Source of the DNA: Diplonema papillatum
Taxonomy: Eukaryota > Euglenozoa > Diplonemea > Diplonemida > Diplonemidae
DNA: 64,000 nucleotides
Assembly (NCBI GenBank): GCA_030068145.1
Contig: JAPJBO010000877.1
Span: 1 to 64,000 of the forward strand
Reading direction: 5' to 3'
Shown: positions 44,356-55,487 of the stretch, piece after piece
Position numbering within the stretch: position 1 is the first letter of the stretch
Layout of the letters: each line of letters opens with the position of its first letter
Program-made: the position numbers and the translations under genes
Notes under the pieces: generated by a model
Seen by the model: only the letters and a program-made list of their open reading frames with translations
Told to the model about the DNA's origin: nothing
Databases searched by the model: none

Positions 44356-46557
44356 GCGTCCTAGTCTGTGAGCTGTGCAAAAGTGCATCCGCGGCCTTAG
44401 ACCATCCGATCCGTGATGATGCTGCTTGAGGCGACTGCAGGTCTCCGTCGGCAGGCGCTTTTTGACGCACTCCCTGAATCGCGGCTTTCTGTGATGTGTG
44501 TGTCTGTGTGCCGTGTGTGTTTTCTGGTATTTTGCATGTGCTGCCCCCTCTTTGGCAACACGCACCTGTGCTCTCTCGGGAGGCGGCGCCTCTCCTGCCA
44601 TCCAGTGCCTGGTGGAGTTTCTGCTCTTCGTATTGTCTGACGAGGACTGCCCAGGAGAAAGAGAAAAGTAAGAACACGTCTTTGTAACTGATAGCACCAA
44701 CGCAAGGGAATGTTGAGTGAGTGCCTTAACCCGGGGAAACGAGCTTGGGCGAGGTCACCTTCCATCCACCCGGGAGGTTACGGAGGGTGGAAAAACTTGA
44801 ATTTTTTCCGTTTTCACATTTCTTTGAACCAACCACACCCTGAAGGCTGTGTGAAGTTCTCTAATCGACTTTCGTGGTGCATCAACTCCCTCAGTGAAAC
44901 TGTGTTTGTTGCCCCGCGCGAACCAGGACGGCTATCGGGCCACCCCTGCCCGCGAGTGTGTTCGAAGCAGAGGGGAATCGCCTGTGAGGCGAACCGCTCC
45001 CCTGTGCGCACGTGCGTCTATAATTCGTGTGCTGTGTCAACGTTTGCTGTTTCTGCTTTTTCCTCTCCCCCCGAATCTGGCGTGGCCGCGCTTTGTCAGA
45101 GGTGCTTCGGTACCGCGTGCACTATGCGAGCTTCGCACCGCGAAGGCATCACAGGCCTTCGACTACCTGAGCAACTCACTGTCTTTTTTGTGGTGACACA
45201 AGTCTTTCGAAGACCGTTCTATAGCTGGTTCGGAAACAAGAAGAGGGAACCCTCCGGTGAATCGACCTGGTGTAGACTTGCCTTGCGTCCCCCCCCGTCT
45301 GCGGCCTTTTTATTGGCGTCTGATGAGCCGGCGCCGTGCTACACACCACCACGCTTGCGTGAAAGTGGAAGCGACCCACGGGATTATGCGTCTGGCGGTT
45401 CTGTGTTGAAAGGGCTCCCCTCTGCGCCACCCTTCTCCTACTTCTCCAACGGCTCGGGAGCCCCAACGGCGCAGCGCCGTTTTTTCTTTTTGAACGTATG
45501 CTAATCCTGCAGGGAATAGTTGGCTAGACCTCTTGAGTTCGTCCTAACCACGATTTGGGGAGCCGGGAGAACCTACAAAGCCAAGAGCAGGACCGACCCC
45601 CGTCCGTGAGAAAAAGCGAAGAATACAATCTATCTGTCTTTGTCAAGAGCTGCGACTCAACTATTCTTAGTGTGTCCGCCAGGGATCCTGTTTCCCGCCC
45701 AACACCGATATTCGGGAACGGTCGATCTTCTTTCTCTCTCTTTTTAATTGAATACGCACCTGCTTTGTAGTAAATACTCGCGGAGACCGACGGTTGCGAA
45801 ACACACAGAAAAGCGCGCCAAAAGACTTCCGGAGCCACGCAGCCGAAAGGCAGGCATAACGCGGCATTCGTCAACATGCCGGCGACTCCGTTGAAAAACG
45901 TTTCGAAAAAACTATGTAGCAGTGTTCCAAAATGCACACCGCACAAACAAAAAGTCTTGCACTCTATACTGCGTCGGTCGTGTGTTACCGAAAAGACTAC
46001 AAATGAATGCCAGCAGAAGGATTCACCGACCCTCTCAGCTCGTGCATTATCAATACGTTGCGAACAACTGATAATCCAATTGCCTGGATGATGGGTAAGC
46101 GGCTTGCTGGTACGCCCCTCTGTAGTATTCTTTTTTTGGGATGGGGGCAAGGGTACTGGGGAGTGGGCAAGGCATCTAGATGCCCACCCGCTGTAACTCA
46201 AACAAAACGATTCCAAGCCGTAAAAGCCGACGGCTTCAGAGAAGAGAGAAAAAAATGACACTCGCAATCTTGTCCAACCATCCCCGTTTTCCTTTGACCC
46301 TCATGAACGTGCAGCCCGGAGAAAGGCCCGTCACACTGTTCTAGACTATCAGGCCCCGCAGCGGCAATCTCCGCACATTTTTGGTACTAGTCGTCTCGTA
46401 GCCGTGAGAATTGGCAGTTTTTCGACACGGACGGAAGCCGTGCACCTGCCGGATGTGGCTAACCCCGTATGGGAATCCACGGTGCGAGCGGTGTGTGGAT
46501 GAAACAGGTCAATCGAGTGATAGCACACGACTTCAAGTCGGTGCAAGCCCGCAAGAG
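44356..46557. other. Intergenic, no gene supported
   Basis: Frames of 264 codons (plus, 44710-45504) and 247 codons (minus, 45524-46267) are open but carry no domain. The second runs through repeat R1, so neither is called. A piece of the intron repeat (CCTGCAGGGAATAGTTGGCTAG, about 45508) and a partial R1 (45738-45800, minus) are present. Confidence 0.5.
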
Positions 46558-46642
46558 CTTCTGCCCTATCAGCTTTTGACGGTAGTGTAGTGGACTACCG
46601 TGGCTGTAACGGGTAATTAGGGTTCGATTCCGGAGAGGGAGC
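46558..46642 (+). pseudogene. 18S rRNA fragment, copy 2
   Basis: CTGCCCTATCAGCTTTTGAC, GGTAG.., CTACCGTGGCTGTAACGGGT, AATTAGGGTTCGATTCCGGA and GAGGGAG follow eukaryotic 18S rRNA closely (positions around 370-460 of the mature RNA). Similarity stops abruptly on both sides, so it is an inserted fragment. It was first taken for a tRNA because of GGTTCGATTCC. Confidence 0.8.
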
Positions 46643-47123
46643 TGCTGGTGCATTTCTTGCGACGCACCGTAGCTACTTCTCAGGGATACGGAGGGAATGA
46701 AAACACCTGCAATCACCCGCTCCACCCGCAGGCGTTCAGCTTCCGTACGTACACAGAAAATTGGGCAGTGGTGTTGGAGTCATGGGAACGCCGATGAGTC
46801 TATCTCAAACCCATGCACGAGAAGCACGACGAAATGCCGACAAACGCAATGGACCAACCTAGTGCTGTGATGGGTGCGCACGCGTGCGCGCCGGTTTTCA
46901 AAAAAAAGGTGCGCACGGCCGTACGGGCGCGCGCACGCGCACAGCTGACTCAGTGTAGCCAAATCCCAGTCTGAATCTTCTTTTTGGCAGGTTTTGGTGC
47001 GGGTTTGTTTCCAGCAGGCTTCGGGGCGGGTTTGTTTCCAGCAGGCTTCGGGGCGGGTTTGTTTTGTGCAGGGTTTGGAGCGGGGTTCTCCCTGTGGTCG
47101 GGGAGTGCTCCGGTGTACCCTCC
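46643..47123. other. Intergenic with GC-rich hairpins and a 27-bp repeat
   Basis: No gene is supported. GTGCGCAC-rich hairpins lie at 46868-46945. About three copies of a ~27-bp repeat (GGGTTTGTTTCCAGCAGGCT) occupy 46996-47080. Similar GTGCGCAC sequence flanks the far side of the inverted repeat at 47960-48015 and forms its central hairpin. Confidence 0.5.
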
Positions 47124-47168
47124 GTGAGCCCCCCCGAAGAAAGGTCCATCACACTAGTTCCAAGCTAC

Positions 47169-47644
47169 TTAGCCCGGGTCTCTGGGTCGCGTCCCCCTCC
47201 TTCTCTTGGTCGCCTGGTCTTGCGTCTTGTTGATCCGTCCGGGCTGGGGGCTTCGCGCTTCCCCTTCGTCTTGCATCACCTCGTCTCCACTCCCTGCCGC
47301 ACGGGCTTCTACGTTTTGTGCCACCTGCGACGCGGGTCGCTTTACTGCTTTTCTGCGCGACGGCTGCTCTGTACTCGCTGCCTTATCCGCGATTGCCGCT
47401 TCTCGTACCGACCGCGCCTGCCTTTCCTGTTCTGCCTTTCGCCTCTGTGGTCCGTCGGCCGCCTCAGCTCGGGCGTCCTGCTGTGCTGTCTGGATCTCCT
47501 CGTCTTCCTTCTTTCGTTGCTTGGCACTCGGTGCTGCCCGCGCCGCTTGCGGCGCGGGCCTCTTCAGAGCCGGTCGTCCTCGTGCACGCTGTTCCGCCTT
47601 CGTATCCTGCGCGCGCCGTGCGGCCGTGCGCACCTCAAAAACCC
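47169..47644 (-). CDS. Basic, charged protein segment (minus arm)
   Basis: About 158 codons reading outward on the minus strand. The product is highly charged, with runs such as AKQRKKEDEEIQTAQQ, RRKAEQERQARSVRE, KAVKRPASQVAQ and ATKRRRGTRPRDPG, the last resembling a nuclear localisation signal. The upstream boundary is unknown: the frame is open further, through what looks like non-coding hairpin. The mirrored arm encodes the same tail on the plus strand (47641-47903). Retention of an open frame and of the same stop in both arms suggests coding, but no family is recognised. Confidence 0.35.
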
Positions 47645-47903
47645 GCGCACGGCCGCACGGCGTGCGCGAGAAGCGACAATCGCGGATACGGCAACGAGTA
47701 CAGAGCAGTCGACGCGCAGACGAGCAGCAAAGCGGCCCGCGTCGCAGGTGGCACAAACCGAAGAAGCCCGTGAGGCAGGGAGTGAAGACGAAGTGATGCA
47801 AGACGCAGGGGAAGCGCGAAGCGACCAGCCCGGACGGACCAACAAGACGCAAGACCAGGCGACCAAGAGAAGGAGGGGGACGCGACCCAGAGACCCGGGC
47901 TAA
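47641..47903 (+). CDS. Basic, charged protein segment (plus arm, partial)
   Basis: About 87 codons ending in TAA, homologous to the end of the minus-arm product (RRRAAKRPASQVAQTEEARE, DEVMQDAGEARSDQPGRTNK). It lacks the ~70-residue middle of the other copy because the arms meet at the central hairpin. It is probably a partial inverted duplicate. No start codon is evident. Confidence 0.3.
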
Positions 47904-48207
47904 GTAGCCTGGAACTAGTGTGATGGACCTTTCTTCGGAGGGGCTCACGCACTCAAAGATCGACTTATACGCACGGCGTGCGCACGCGCACGGCATGCCG
48001 TGCGCACGCATCACAGACCTAGTGGGAGTGAGCAGGGGAAATTGCAAAATACTCACCCCCCTAAGCCGCCGGGTGCTTATTTCGAGGAGGGGGAGCAGAC
48101 ACAACACCGCTCCAAATGAGGTGTGGATGCGTCGAAACGCGAAGAAAGTTTCTGGAAATTATAGGCGAACCGACAGGACTGCACATCAACCTCGGTTGAT
48201 TGCCGCC

Positions 48208-48446
<239 letters not shown>

Positions 48447-48471
48447 AAAACCAAAGCCACGTTCAAGAAAG

Positions 48472-50781
48472 ATGCCGCACCAAGAAGCTGTCCGCGTCAT
48501 GGTCCGCGTGCGGCCGTTCAACGCGCGGGAGCGGCAGCAGCTGAGCGAGGAGGAATGGCCTATGTCGATTATCTACATGCACCCGGACTCGCCGAAGGTA
48601 GACGTCCTCGATAAGGACGGAGGAATCATCGATTCGTACGACTTCGGCGAGACGTTCTGGTCGATCCCTGAGTCGCAAAAGCAGATCTGTTCAAAGCCGT
48701 TCGCGGACCAAGAGACAGTATACAAGCAGATGGCGCTCCCGGCTGTCGACGCCGCTCTCGAGGGGTACCACGCCTGCATCTTTGCCTACGGGCAGACAGG
48801 GTCGGGTAAAACATATTCGATGCTCGGCTCGGTGAAGGACCCCGGCATCGCGCCGCGGTTGGTGGACCACCTGTACGAGAGGTTGGAAAAAGCGAACAAA
48901 AAGGGCTGGGCCTTCGAGGTCACGCTTTCGTTCATGGAGATCTACAACGAGAAGGTGAAGGACCTGCTGCTCGAGATGGGGCCCCCGTCGCCCCGGCACG
49001 GCAGGCGCCGGTCGTCGGCCGGCCACAATTCGCCGCTCGGGCGGAAGAGCACGAAGCACGGCGACTTCCGCGATTTGAAGGTGAGGCAGAGCCAGGTCAT
49101 CGGCGTGCACGTGGACGGGCTCACACGGCTCGGTCCAGAGCAGGGAGTGAAGACCGCGGATGCCGTGAAAAAGGTGATGCGTTTCGGGATGGAGCACAGG
49201 GCCACCGCTGAGACGAAGATGAACGCGACTTCGTCGAGGTCGCACGCCATCTTCCAGCTGTGCATCACGGCGAAAAACGTGCAACGCAGCGTGACGCGAT
49301 ACTCCCATATCAACATCGTCGATCTCGCCGGTTCCGAGCGCATCACAGCCTCCGGGGCGTCTGGGCAGACCCTCGTCGAAGCCACTCGGATCAACTTGTC
49401 GCTGACGACGCTTCGGAGGGTGATCGACGCCCTCATCCACAACAGCAAGCACAAGAGCCAGATCATACCGCCGTACCGGGACAGTCTCCTGACCTACATC
49501 CTTTCCGAGTCGCTCGGCGGTAACAGCAACACGATGATGCTCGCCGCGATCTCGCCGTCGGAGCTCAACCGGGAGGACACCATCAACACCCTGCGGTACG
49601 CGATGAAGGCGAAGTCGATCGTCAACACCCTGAAGCGAAACGAGGAAAAAACGGCCGGCCGGGTCGGCCACTTCGCGGCGGAAATTGCGGCGCTGCGCGC
49701 GCAGCTGTCGGAGAACGACCCGGACACAGAGATGTACATGGAGATGAAGGAGACCCTCGTACAGCGGGAGCACGAGCAAGCCGCGGCGACGCTCCAGGCG
49801 CAGGACGCGAAGGAGCTGATGGAGAAGCGGAGGAAGTCCATCGTCCAGGCAGAGATCCAACGCGCGGAAATGGTCAAGCAACTGGAGGCCCTCGAGGGCG
49901 TCGAAGACGAACACAAGCTCGTAGCCTCCGAGAGACGGCGCGCCGAAGTCGAAAGAGACCGAATCCGCACAGCCATGCGGAAGGTCGAAAGCCAAAAGAG
50001 GGAGGCGGAGCAGCTTCTCGAAGAGCAGCAGCAGGCGAAAGAGGATCTCGAGCAGCAAAAAGTGATGTCCATCGAGCAGGCCGCGCTCATCCGCACCGAC
50101 ATGGACCTCCTCAAGCGCAGGAAGTTCGCGGTCGCCTTCAAGCAGGCCTTCGGCATGCACCGCGCGCAGGGGACCGGGAACATCCTGCAACACGAGCTGC
50201 GTTCCATCCACGACTCCATCGACCGGACCCAAAAGGACCTTGCCGAGACCGAACTAGCGCTCGTTTCAGCGCTGAAGAAGAAGCGGACGACCGAAATCGA
50301 CCTGAAAGTCTGCAACGCGCAGGCCGACGACGTCCAGCGGTCGACCGCCGTCCAGGAGAAGCAGGTAGCGGCGGACGCGATGCGGCGCAGCAACGAGGAC
50401 CTGATTTCGGAAGTTAACATCCTCGAAGAAAAAGTGTCCGAGCTGCGGCTGCGGGTCAGCAGCATGGACAAGTCGAGGCAGTCCGCGGCGGACCGGGCCG
50501 AAGCCAGAGGCATCGAACTGCGCCGGAAAATGGGCAACGAGAGGGCGAGGCGGAAGCACTTGGACAACACGCTCGAGCTGATTACCATCGAGCTGGAGGA
50601 CTACAAGAGCGAGCTGCGGCTGTCGCGCGAAACCAAAGCCAAGGCGCACACGGACCGGAAGGAGAAGAACGTGCGGACTGAAGGGCTCCTCGGTGTCAAC
50701 CGCAGCCTCCGGGAGAGCAACGAGGCTATGCACATGCATCTCGACGTCAACTACAGCGAGCTGCAGGGCGAACTGAAGAGG
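48472..50781 (+). CDS. Kinesin, motor and coiled-coil exon
   Basis: ATG at 48472 (AAGATGCCGC) gives 770 codons up to a GTACGT donor at 50782 (phase 0). The N-terminal motor domain (about residues 5-390) has P-loop GQTGSGKT at 107-114, switch I NATSSRSH at 251-258 and switch II DLAGSE at 284-289, all canonical. IPPYRDSLLTYILSESLGGN also fits an N-type kinesin closest to kinesin-3 in feel. After switch II the usual R-L-K-E is replaced by TLVEATRINLSL. An Arg/Ser-rich insert (RHGRRRSSAGHNSPLGRK) precedes the microtubule-binding loops. Residues about 395-770 are long coiled coil (dimerisation). No FHA domain is seen, so assignment to kinesin-3 is tentative. The product is an ATP-driven microtubule motor. 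Confidence 0.92.
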
Positions 50782-51165
50782 GTACGTTCCCCCCGAAATC
50801 TTTCCAGTTCCGTGTTTCGAGTTTCGATTTTAGCGTCCAGAAACGTATTGCCAGCGTACATTGCCTACGGGCAGGGCGAGGCTCTTCGTGACACCGAAAG
50901 TCGTCTCCAGAAAAGCGTCCATTCAGCCGGCTGTCTCTGTGGCAACAATGCATTGCCATTCCTAAACAATAGCAGTTGGCAGCGTACGACATACAACATT
51001 TCAAAGCAGGGTGTCTTTTAGAGTGCACGCATTTCTTCCGATTAGCGAATGGCAACACAGGCTTTACTTCGCTTCAGTTGTTACGCACTTGCCATATTCT
51101 CTTCAGGCCATCGGAGCTGTTTCCACAGACGATTATTTTCGGTTAAAATCGCACTTCCCACACAG
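50782..51165 (+). other. Intron in the kinesin gene
   Basis: Donor AGG|GTACGTTCC, acceptor CCCACACAG|CTGCGC, phase 0. Coiled-coil coding resumes directly after the acceptor, while reading through the donor gives unrelated sequence. Confidence 0.75.
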
Positions 51166-51291
51166 CTGCGCCTGCTTCACGACGAGTCGCTGCCGCTGGG
51201 CGAGGAAATGCGGTTCGCGTCGATGCTACTCCATCTCGGCTATGGCCGCGCCGCAGCGACCGGGCAACGGTGTGTTTTATTTGTCGTATGA
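51166..51291 (+). CDS. Kinesin, following exon (end uncertain)
   Basis: It opens in phase 0 with LRLLHDESLPLGEEMRFASM, which extends the coiled-coil tail, then LLHLGYGRAAATGQR. Either the gene ends at TGA 51289-51291, or a donor at 51270 (CAACG|GTGTGT) leads to further exons I cannot identify downstream. The short hydrophobic end if read through (CVLFVV) makes the donor more attractive. Confidence 0.6.
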   Translation: MRLLHDESLPLGEEMRFASMLLHLGYGRAAATGQRCVLFVV

Positions 51292-51734
51292 CTTACGCTG
51301 ACCTAGTTATAACATTGACGATAACGACGATGTCAATTGTGGTGCAGAACTGCTATTTCCCACACACAACCGCTCTGCTTACCCGAAAGGGTCTGGGCTG
51401 ACAAACGTTGTTGCCAGAATAATGTAAACAGGGGAGTCGAATAAGAACAGTTATTTAACACACGTCTGGTTGTCCAAAAACACTACCCCTATTTGATCCT
51501 GCTACTGTTCGGCTACCCGGAACTTTTTTTATTGTTCGACAAATCGAATAATAACTCAGTGTTGTTATTCGACCCCCCCCCCCCCCTTTACTTCCCCACA
51601 CGAACAGGAATCCCACTCGCCCGGTTAGTCTCGTTCATACGTCACCTGGCCGCACATCCCTTCGAGCGCCGTCGAATGGTCTGCCCTTCTTATTCTTCTT
51701 GGTACTCACAGGCCTGCGAGTTGCCCTACGATGC

Positions 51735-51862
51735 ATTTGTGCAGGCTGCATTTTGGTGGCTGATCAGAGATCCGAACCTGCGAGTGAACCAGGGTAGATA
51801 CACGAAACGATCAACCGGCACGTGCAAACACAATGCGTTCGGAAACTGAACCGCCTGTCAGG
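51735..51862 (+). repeat. Dispersed repeat R2, copy 1
   Basis: Shares TTGTGCAGGCT, TTTTGGTGG-[CT]-TGATCAGA, ACGATCAACCGGCACG and GCGCCTGTC-like words with 63784-63902, with variable spacing. Copy 1 lies behind the kinesin gene and copy 2 in the first intron of the transporter gene. It is a short interspersed repeat of unknown type. Confidence 0.6.
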
Positions 51863-51928
51863 ACCTTCTGAACAGGATCAAGTTCACAATTCTAGAGTTT
51901 GAAAGCGCTTCGCACGGCGCATTGCACA

Positions 51929-51987
51929 ATGCCTGCCGCTGGCCGGGCGCCCGGCAAGAGCAAGCGTGCCGCAAGCGTAGCCGAAAG
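51929..51987 (+). CDS. Candidate first exon of an unidentified gene
   Basis: ATG at 51929 (GCACAATGCC) opens a 19-codon basic stretch (MPAAGRAPGKSKRAASVAE) that stops at a strong donor AAAG|GTGAGG. It looks like a start exon by context and composition, but no phase-matched continuation was found within the next kilobase. Confidence 0.25.
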
Positions 51988-53870
51988 GTGAGGCGAGAGA
52001 GGCACCCTGTCGAAGGACAAGTCCACGAACAAACAAGAGCCAAAATGATGGAACTGTGCCGCACCCCCCGCACGAAAACCGCCAAACCAACCAAGTTAAC
52101 AACAAATGCCGCAGGCCGATAGCTGCGAAGTGACGACTTGTCTGCACGAACAGCCGACAATAGCCGTCTCTGGCTTCCCGCGCGGCAGGTGAATCGTGTC
52201 ACTGACTCGCCGCACCGAACTACCCGGTCGCGATGCCGATGAGGTCAACACGGACGCTGCATGGGGCAATCTCTTCGGTCGTCTCCGCGTGGCCATGTTC
52301 TTCTTCTTTTTCATAAGCGCCAGCTTGGAAGGAAATGCTCGACGATGCTGCCCGACGAAGAACAGAAGGGATCCCAAGTACTGTAACTACCGAACCACGT
52401 GTTGAACGGACGTGAGGTCATGCGGGTCTACCCCTACACGACAAATCACACAAAATCGTCGTCTTGTTGCGTTAGTGGCACAAAATCAACAGGTCAAAGT
52501 CCTGAGTGAGAAAACAACACACGGTGGTGTAAGCGAAGAACAAAGACCGGCCCTCTGCGGAGCATAGCTTCGCAACCGAGCAGCCAACCAATGGAGCCGA
52601 CCATCTGCTTGCACCCCGGCGGCATTGCGAATTAAGGACTTGCGACCGGAGCATCGGCGCCGCGTTGGCTGGCCATCTCGCTCGTTCCGCTGCACAGACC
52701 GCCCACAGCAATACTCACCCTTCGCGGAGTAACCAAGTAATCCAGAGGGGCTCCAAGTGCACTTAAGCGAAAGACAGACCAGGATCTTCCGAAATCCAGG
52801 AGATGGAGATGGTCCCGTTCGACCTTGGCGCAGTGTGATGCGCTATAGGCAGCGGCAGGCAACGCGACGCGGTTTCTGGAGATAGTGGTGGGCCGACGCA
52901 ACTGCACTGGGACCTTTTCTGCGGGGAGAGAAAACGAAAGAAAGAGAACCGCAATAACCGGCTATAAAACTGGCTCAAAGCCAAGTCCATTCGTACTCAT
53001 GCAGTTAAGAGCCCCCGTGTGGAGGGTCGAATCGAGTTTAAGCGACGACGTGACTCGTGTGGCAGTTCTCAAAGCAACGTGTATGAAACCTCTGTTTGAA
53101 TGCCTTTGTGGCTCACGCAGCACTCCAACCAGTTCAATAACCAATGCAAGCTTCTGCCCTGGTGGCACTTGCATTTCAAGCCCAAAGTACAGTAAAACAA
53201 CCCTCGTCCCCCCGCCGCCGCATGACTGTCGCTGTTTTCTTCTCTGTTGTTCTTTGCATGGCGGAAGGCCAACGACCAGTCTCGAGGCCCGTGCCTTGAG
53301 CTTGTACCTTTTGGACAAAGAGTCGCTCGTGTCTCTCCTCCCCCCCCAAATACCTGTATTACCCCCGTCCAACAACCCCAGCCCTCCCTCGTAACGCGAA
53401 CTTTTTCCCGTATTCCTTTTGCGCAACCAACGCCCGGCTAGGCTTGCACGTCGTAAGCCAGAATTGACCGTCGCCTGACTTTTTTCGTCCGATCAAAGAC
53501 AACTGTCTGGGCACCACAGACCACAGAACAAAAGAAGGAAATAATGGCCAGGTATCCGGTCTAGGGCGGCTGTGGACTAAAAATTAACAATGAACTGACG
53601 ATCGCGAAGAATGAATTGGATCGCGCATGCTGCACTAATGTACTATTCCAGCGAGCGAGCTGCTAAGTGAGACAAGCCTGCAACTTTCCCACAGCCCAAC
53701 CACCCACTAAAGGGCGGGGGTGGGGGACAAGTTTTCCCAGTTAACTAAGGGCCCCCCCCCCCCCCCTCCGACTGTAGGTTGAGGAAGGCGCCAACGTGGA
53801 GACTGCTAGACACCCCTGACTCCCACTCCGGATTGCGGGAGTGGTTTTGCGTTCGTTTGTGCCTCACTCG

Positions 53871-53910
53871 GTGAAAAAGCGCGGGAGTGGTCACTCCCGC
53901 ACTTTTTCAC
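53871..53910. repeat. Near-perfect 40-bp palindrome
   Basis: GTGAAAAAGCGCGGGAGTG and its reverse complement (one mismatch) are separated by only two bases. Further GGGAGTG and CACTCCCGC copies lie at 53822-53850 and 53909-53917, so several alternative hairpins are possible. It might form a cruciform. Confidence 0.85.
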
Positions 53911-53984
53911 TCCCGCATTGCCGTAGTATATGGCTGCTGAAGTCCGGGGTGTATAGTCCTCTACGAGACTTGACGGGCCTCGTG

Positions 53985-54530
53985 GGCTTGTGGCCCGCCT
54001 TGAGAGTCCGGCATGTGTGCCGTTTACGGGATACATGTCGGCTCCCTACTCATGGGGACCAAGGTAGACACTCTCACACCTCAAACATAGGACAACCCAC
54101 ACACTCCATCTGGTGCTTTTGTGGGGCGAGTGGGCCTGTGACCCGCTTTGAGAACTCTGGAGTTCGGCATGTGTGCTGTTTACGGGATACATGTCGGCTC
54201 CCTACTCATGGGGACCAAGGTAGACGCTCTCACACCTCAAACATAGGACAACCCACACACTCCATCTGGTGCTTTTGTGGGGCGAGTGGGCCTGTGACCC
54301 GCTTTGAGAACTCTGGAGTTCGGCATGTGTGCTGTTTACGGGATACATGTCGGCTCCCTACTCATGGGGACCAAGGTAGACACTCTCACACCTCAAACAT
54401 AGGACAACCCACACACTCCATCTGGTGCTTTTGTGGGGCGAGTGGGCCTGTGACCCGCTACGGGATACATGTCGGCTTCCTACTCATGGGGGACCAAGGT
54501 AGACACTCTCACACCTCAAACATAGGACCA
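53985..54530 (+). repeat. Tandem repeat, unit about 157 bp, four copies
   Basis: CGGGATACATGTCGGCT-[CT]-CC recurs at about 54026, 54182, 54339 and 54458. Middle copies are nearly identical; the last is shortened. A continuous open frame across it is a by-product of the repeat length being near a multiple of three. Confidence 0.9.
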
Positions 54531-54608
54531 ACCACTAAGGGGCGAGTGTCTCCGCTACGCCCGGGATTCGTTACCTACGTGTGTCAGATCCTGAAGGGCT
54601 GGATCCGC

Positions 54609-54676
54609 CGTCGTGCAACGCGTTTTACTCAAAACTGAGTAAACGTAAACGCTTTATAAAGGATAAACGTTTCCGC
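54609..54676. repeat. GTAAACG palindrome cluster, second copy
   Basis: CAACGCGTTTTACTCAAAAC, TGAGTAAACGTAAACGCTTT and ATAAAGGATAAACG correspond to 391-445 near the window start (CGCGTTTACTCAG..TGAGTAAACGTAAACGTTTATA). The two are related copies of one small palindromic repeat. Confidence 0.65.
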
Positions 54677-55397
54677 TTACTTGTTCCGCCACTGCGCCGC
54701 AAACTGTGCCGCATGGCCAGCCTTGTCGTAGGAGCGGAGATAAAGAACGGAGAGAGAGAGAGATGCTAATTGACAGACTGCGGGCACTTTACGAAAGGAA
54801 ATCGCAAGCAATGTCGCAAGGATCTTGCCTGTCTTATAGCCCCCCCCCACCCGGCCCCGCCTGCCTTTCTTTCGACTGCAACCCTGCTGCACGCGCCCTG
54901 CGAAATCCGACTCTCTTTGTATTTCGTTGCTCTTATTAGCGCGACTCCGTTCCTTTCCTCTCGGGGCATGGAACTGTAGGGTGAACTCGTGACGTTGTTG
55001 TTGGGGAACGCCGCATCTTCGGTTCAGTGCATCGTCGTCTGTGTTCCTCACAGAGTTCCCTAGCGAGAATGATACAAGCGAAAGGACACGGCACGTGCCA
55101 CGCCTAGGCGGAGCGCGACGCCACAGAACTCAAGAACGATACGGTCACAAAAAGTCTGCGAAGTCTTCTTTTTCGTGCGACAGACGCGTCGCACAGACTG
55201 ATAATTCACCCCTCCTCTAGGAAACACCTCCGCAGGCTGATACCTGGTAGCAAACCCCCCCAACAAACCTGAGCGTGACACCTTTTTTAAGCTGGCAGCA
55301 AAACATCGATAACCCCTGAGCATAACACAAACTCTCATCTCTCACTCTCGTTCCTATCCAGTGGGCAGTTGGGCAAGCGTGTGTGTGGGGTAACACA
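54677..55397. other. Upstream region of the TPR-gene array
   Basis: No gene is supported. From about 55140 it carries the same 5' flank as the other array members (AACAAACCTGAGCGTGACAC, CAGTGGGCAGTTGGGCAAGC, GGGGTAACACA), presumably promoter and leader. Confidence 0.5.
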
Positions 55398-55487
55398 ATG
55401 GCGAGCCTGGCGCAACAGTGCGCTGCGAAGATGAGGGAAACCGCGCGGAAATGGGACGCGTACGACGCCGAGCACGCCCGCGCATGA
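55398..55487 (+). pseudogene. Truncated TPR-gene copy 1 (29 codons)
   Basis: It starts like the full gene (MASLAQQ) but about 90 codons are deleted in frame, so it jumps to CAAKMRETARKWDAYDAEHA and stops at RA-TGA. The 5' flank is shared with the full gene. The remaining frame is clean, so a tiny product is possible, but I treat it as a deletion derivative. Confidence 0.8.

Larger units (their letters stand above)
47124..47950. repeat. Large inverted repeat, arms about 285 bp
   Basis: 47124-47409 and 47664-47950 are reverse complements at about 85% identity, starting from GTGAGCCCC-[CT]-CCGAAGAAAGG at the outer ends. A perfect 18-bp GC-rich hairpin lies in the spacer at about 47616-47664. 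Each arm encodes the same C-terminal tail on its outward strand (ending TKRRRGTRPRDPG). It could be a foldback or MITE-like element or an inverted gene duplication. Confidence 0.8.
51292..53870. other. Mostly non-coding, one candidate start exon
   Basis: No domain-bearing frame is present. It contains a C16 tract (about 51571-51587), a dispersed repeat (51735-51862), a possible short first exon (51929-51987), a TATA-like GGCTATAAAAC at 52962-52972 and a C17 tract (about 53752-53767). Confidence 0.4.

Noticed and set aside
44710-45504. 264-codon plus-strand frame
   Set aside because: No domain and mixed composition; it lies in a stretch with repeat fragments.
45524-46267. 247-codon minus-strand frame
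   Set aside because: Part of it is a translation of dispersed repeat R1, and the rest has no recognisable feature.
46570-46640. Possible tRNA gene (GGTTCGATTCC as T-arm)
   Set aside because: The surrounding bases match 18S rRNA helices 11-12, and no acceptor stem pairs across the segment.
47064-47640. Cys/Leu/Arg-rich N-terminal part of the plus-strand frame through the inverted repeat
   Set aside because: It is the antisense of the charged minus-arm product; only the outward-reading part after the centre resembles coding.
53841-54638. 265-codon frame over the 157-bp repeats
   Set aside because: The frame stays open because the tandem units lack stops in it; no protein-like constraint is seen.
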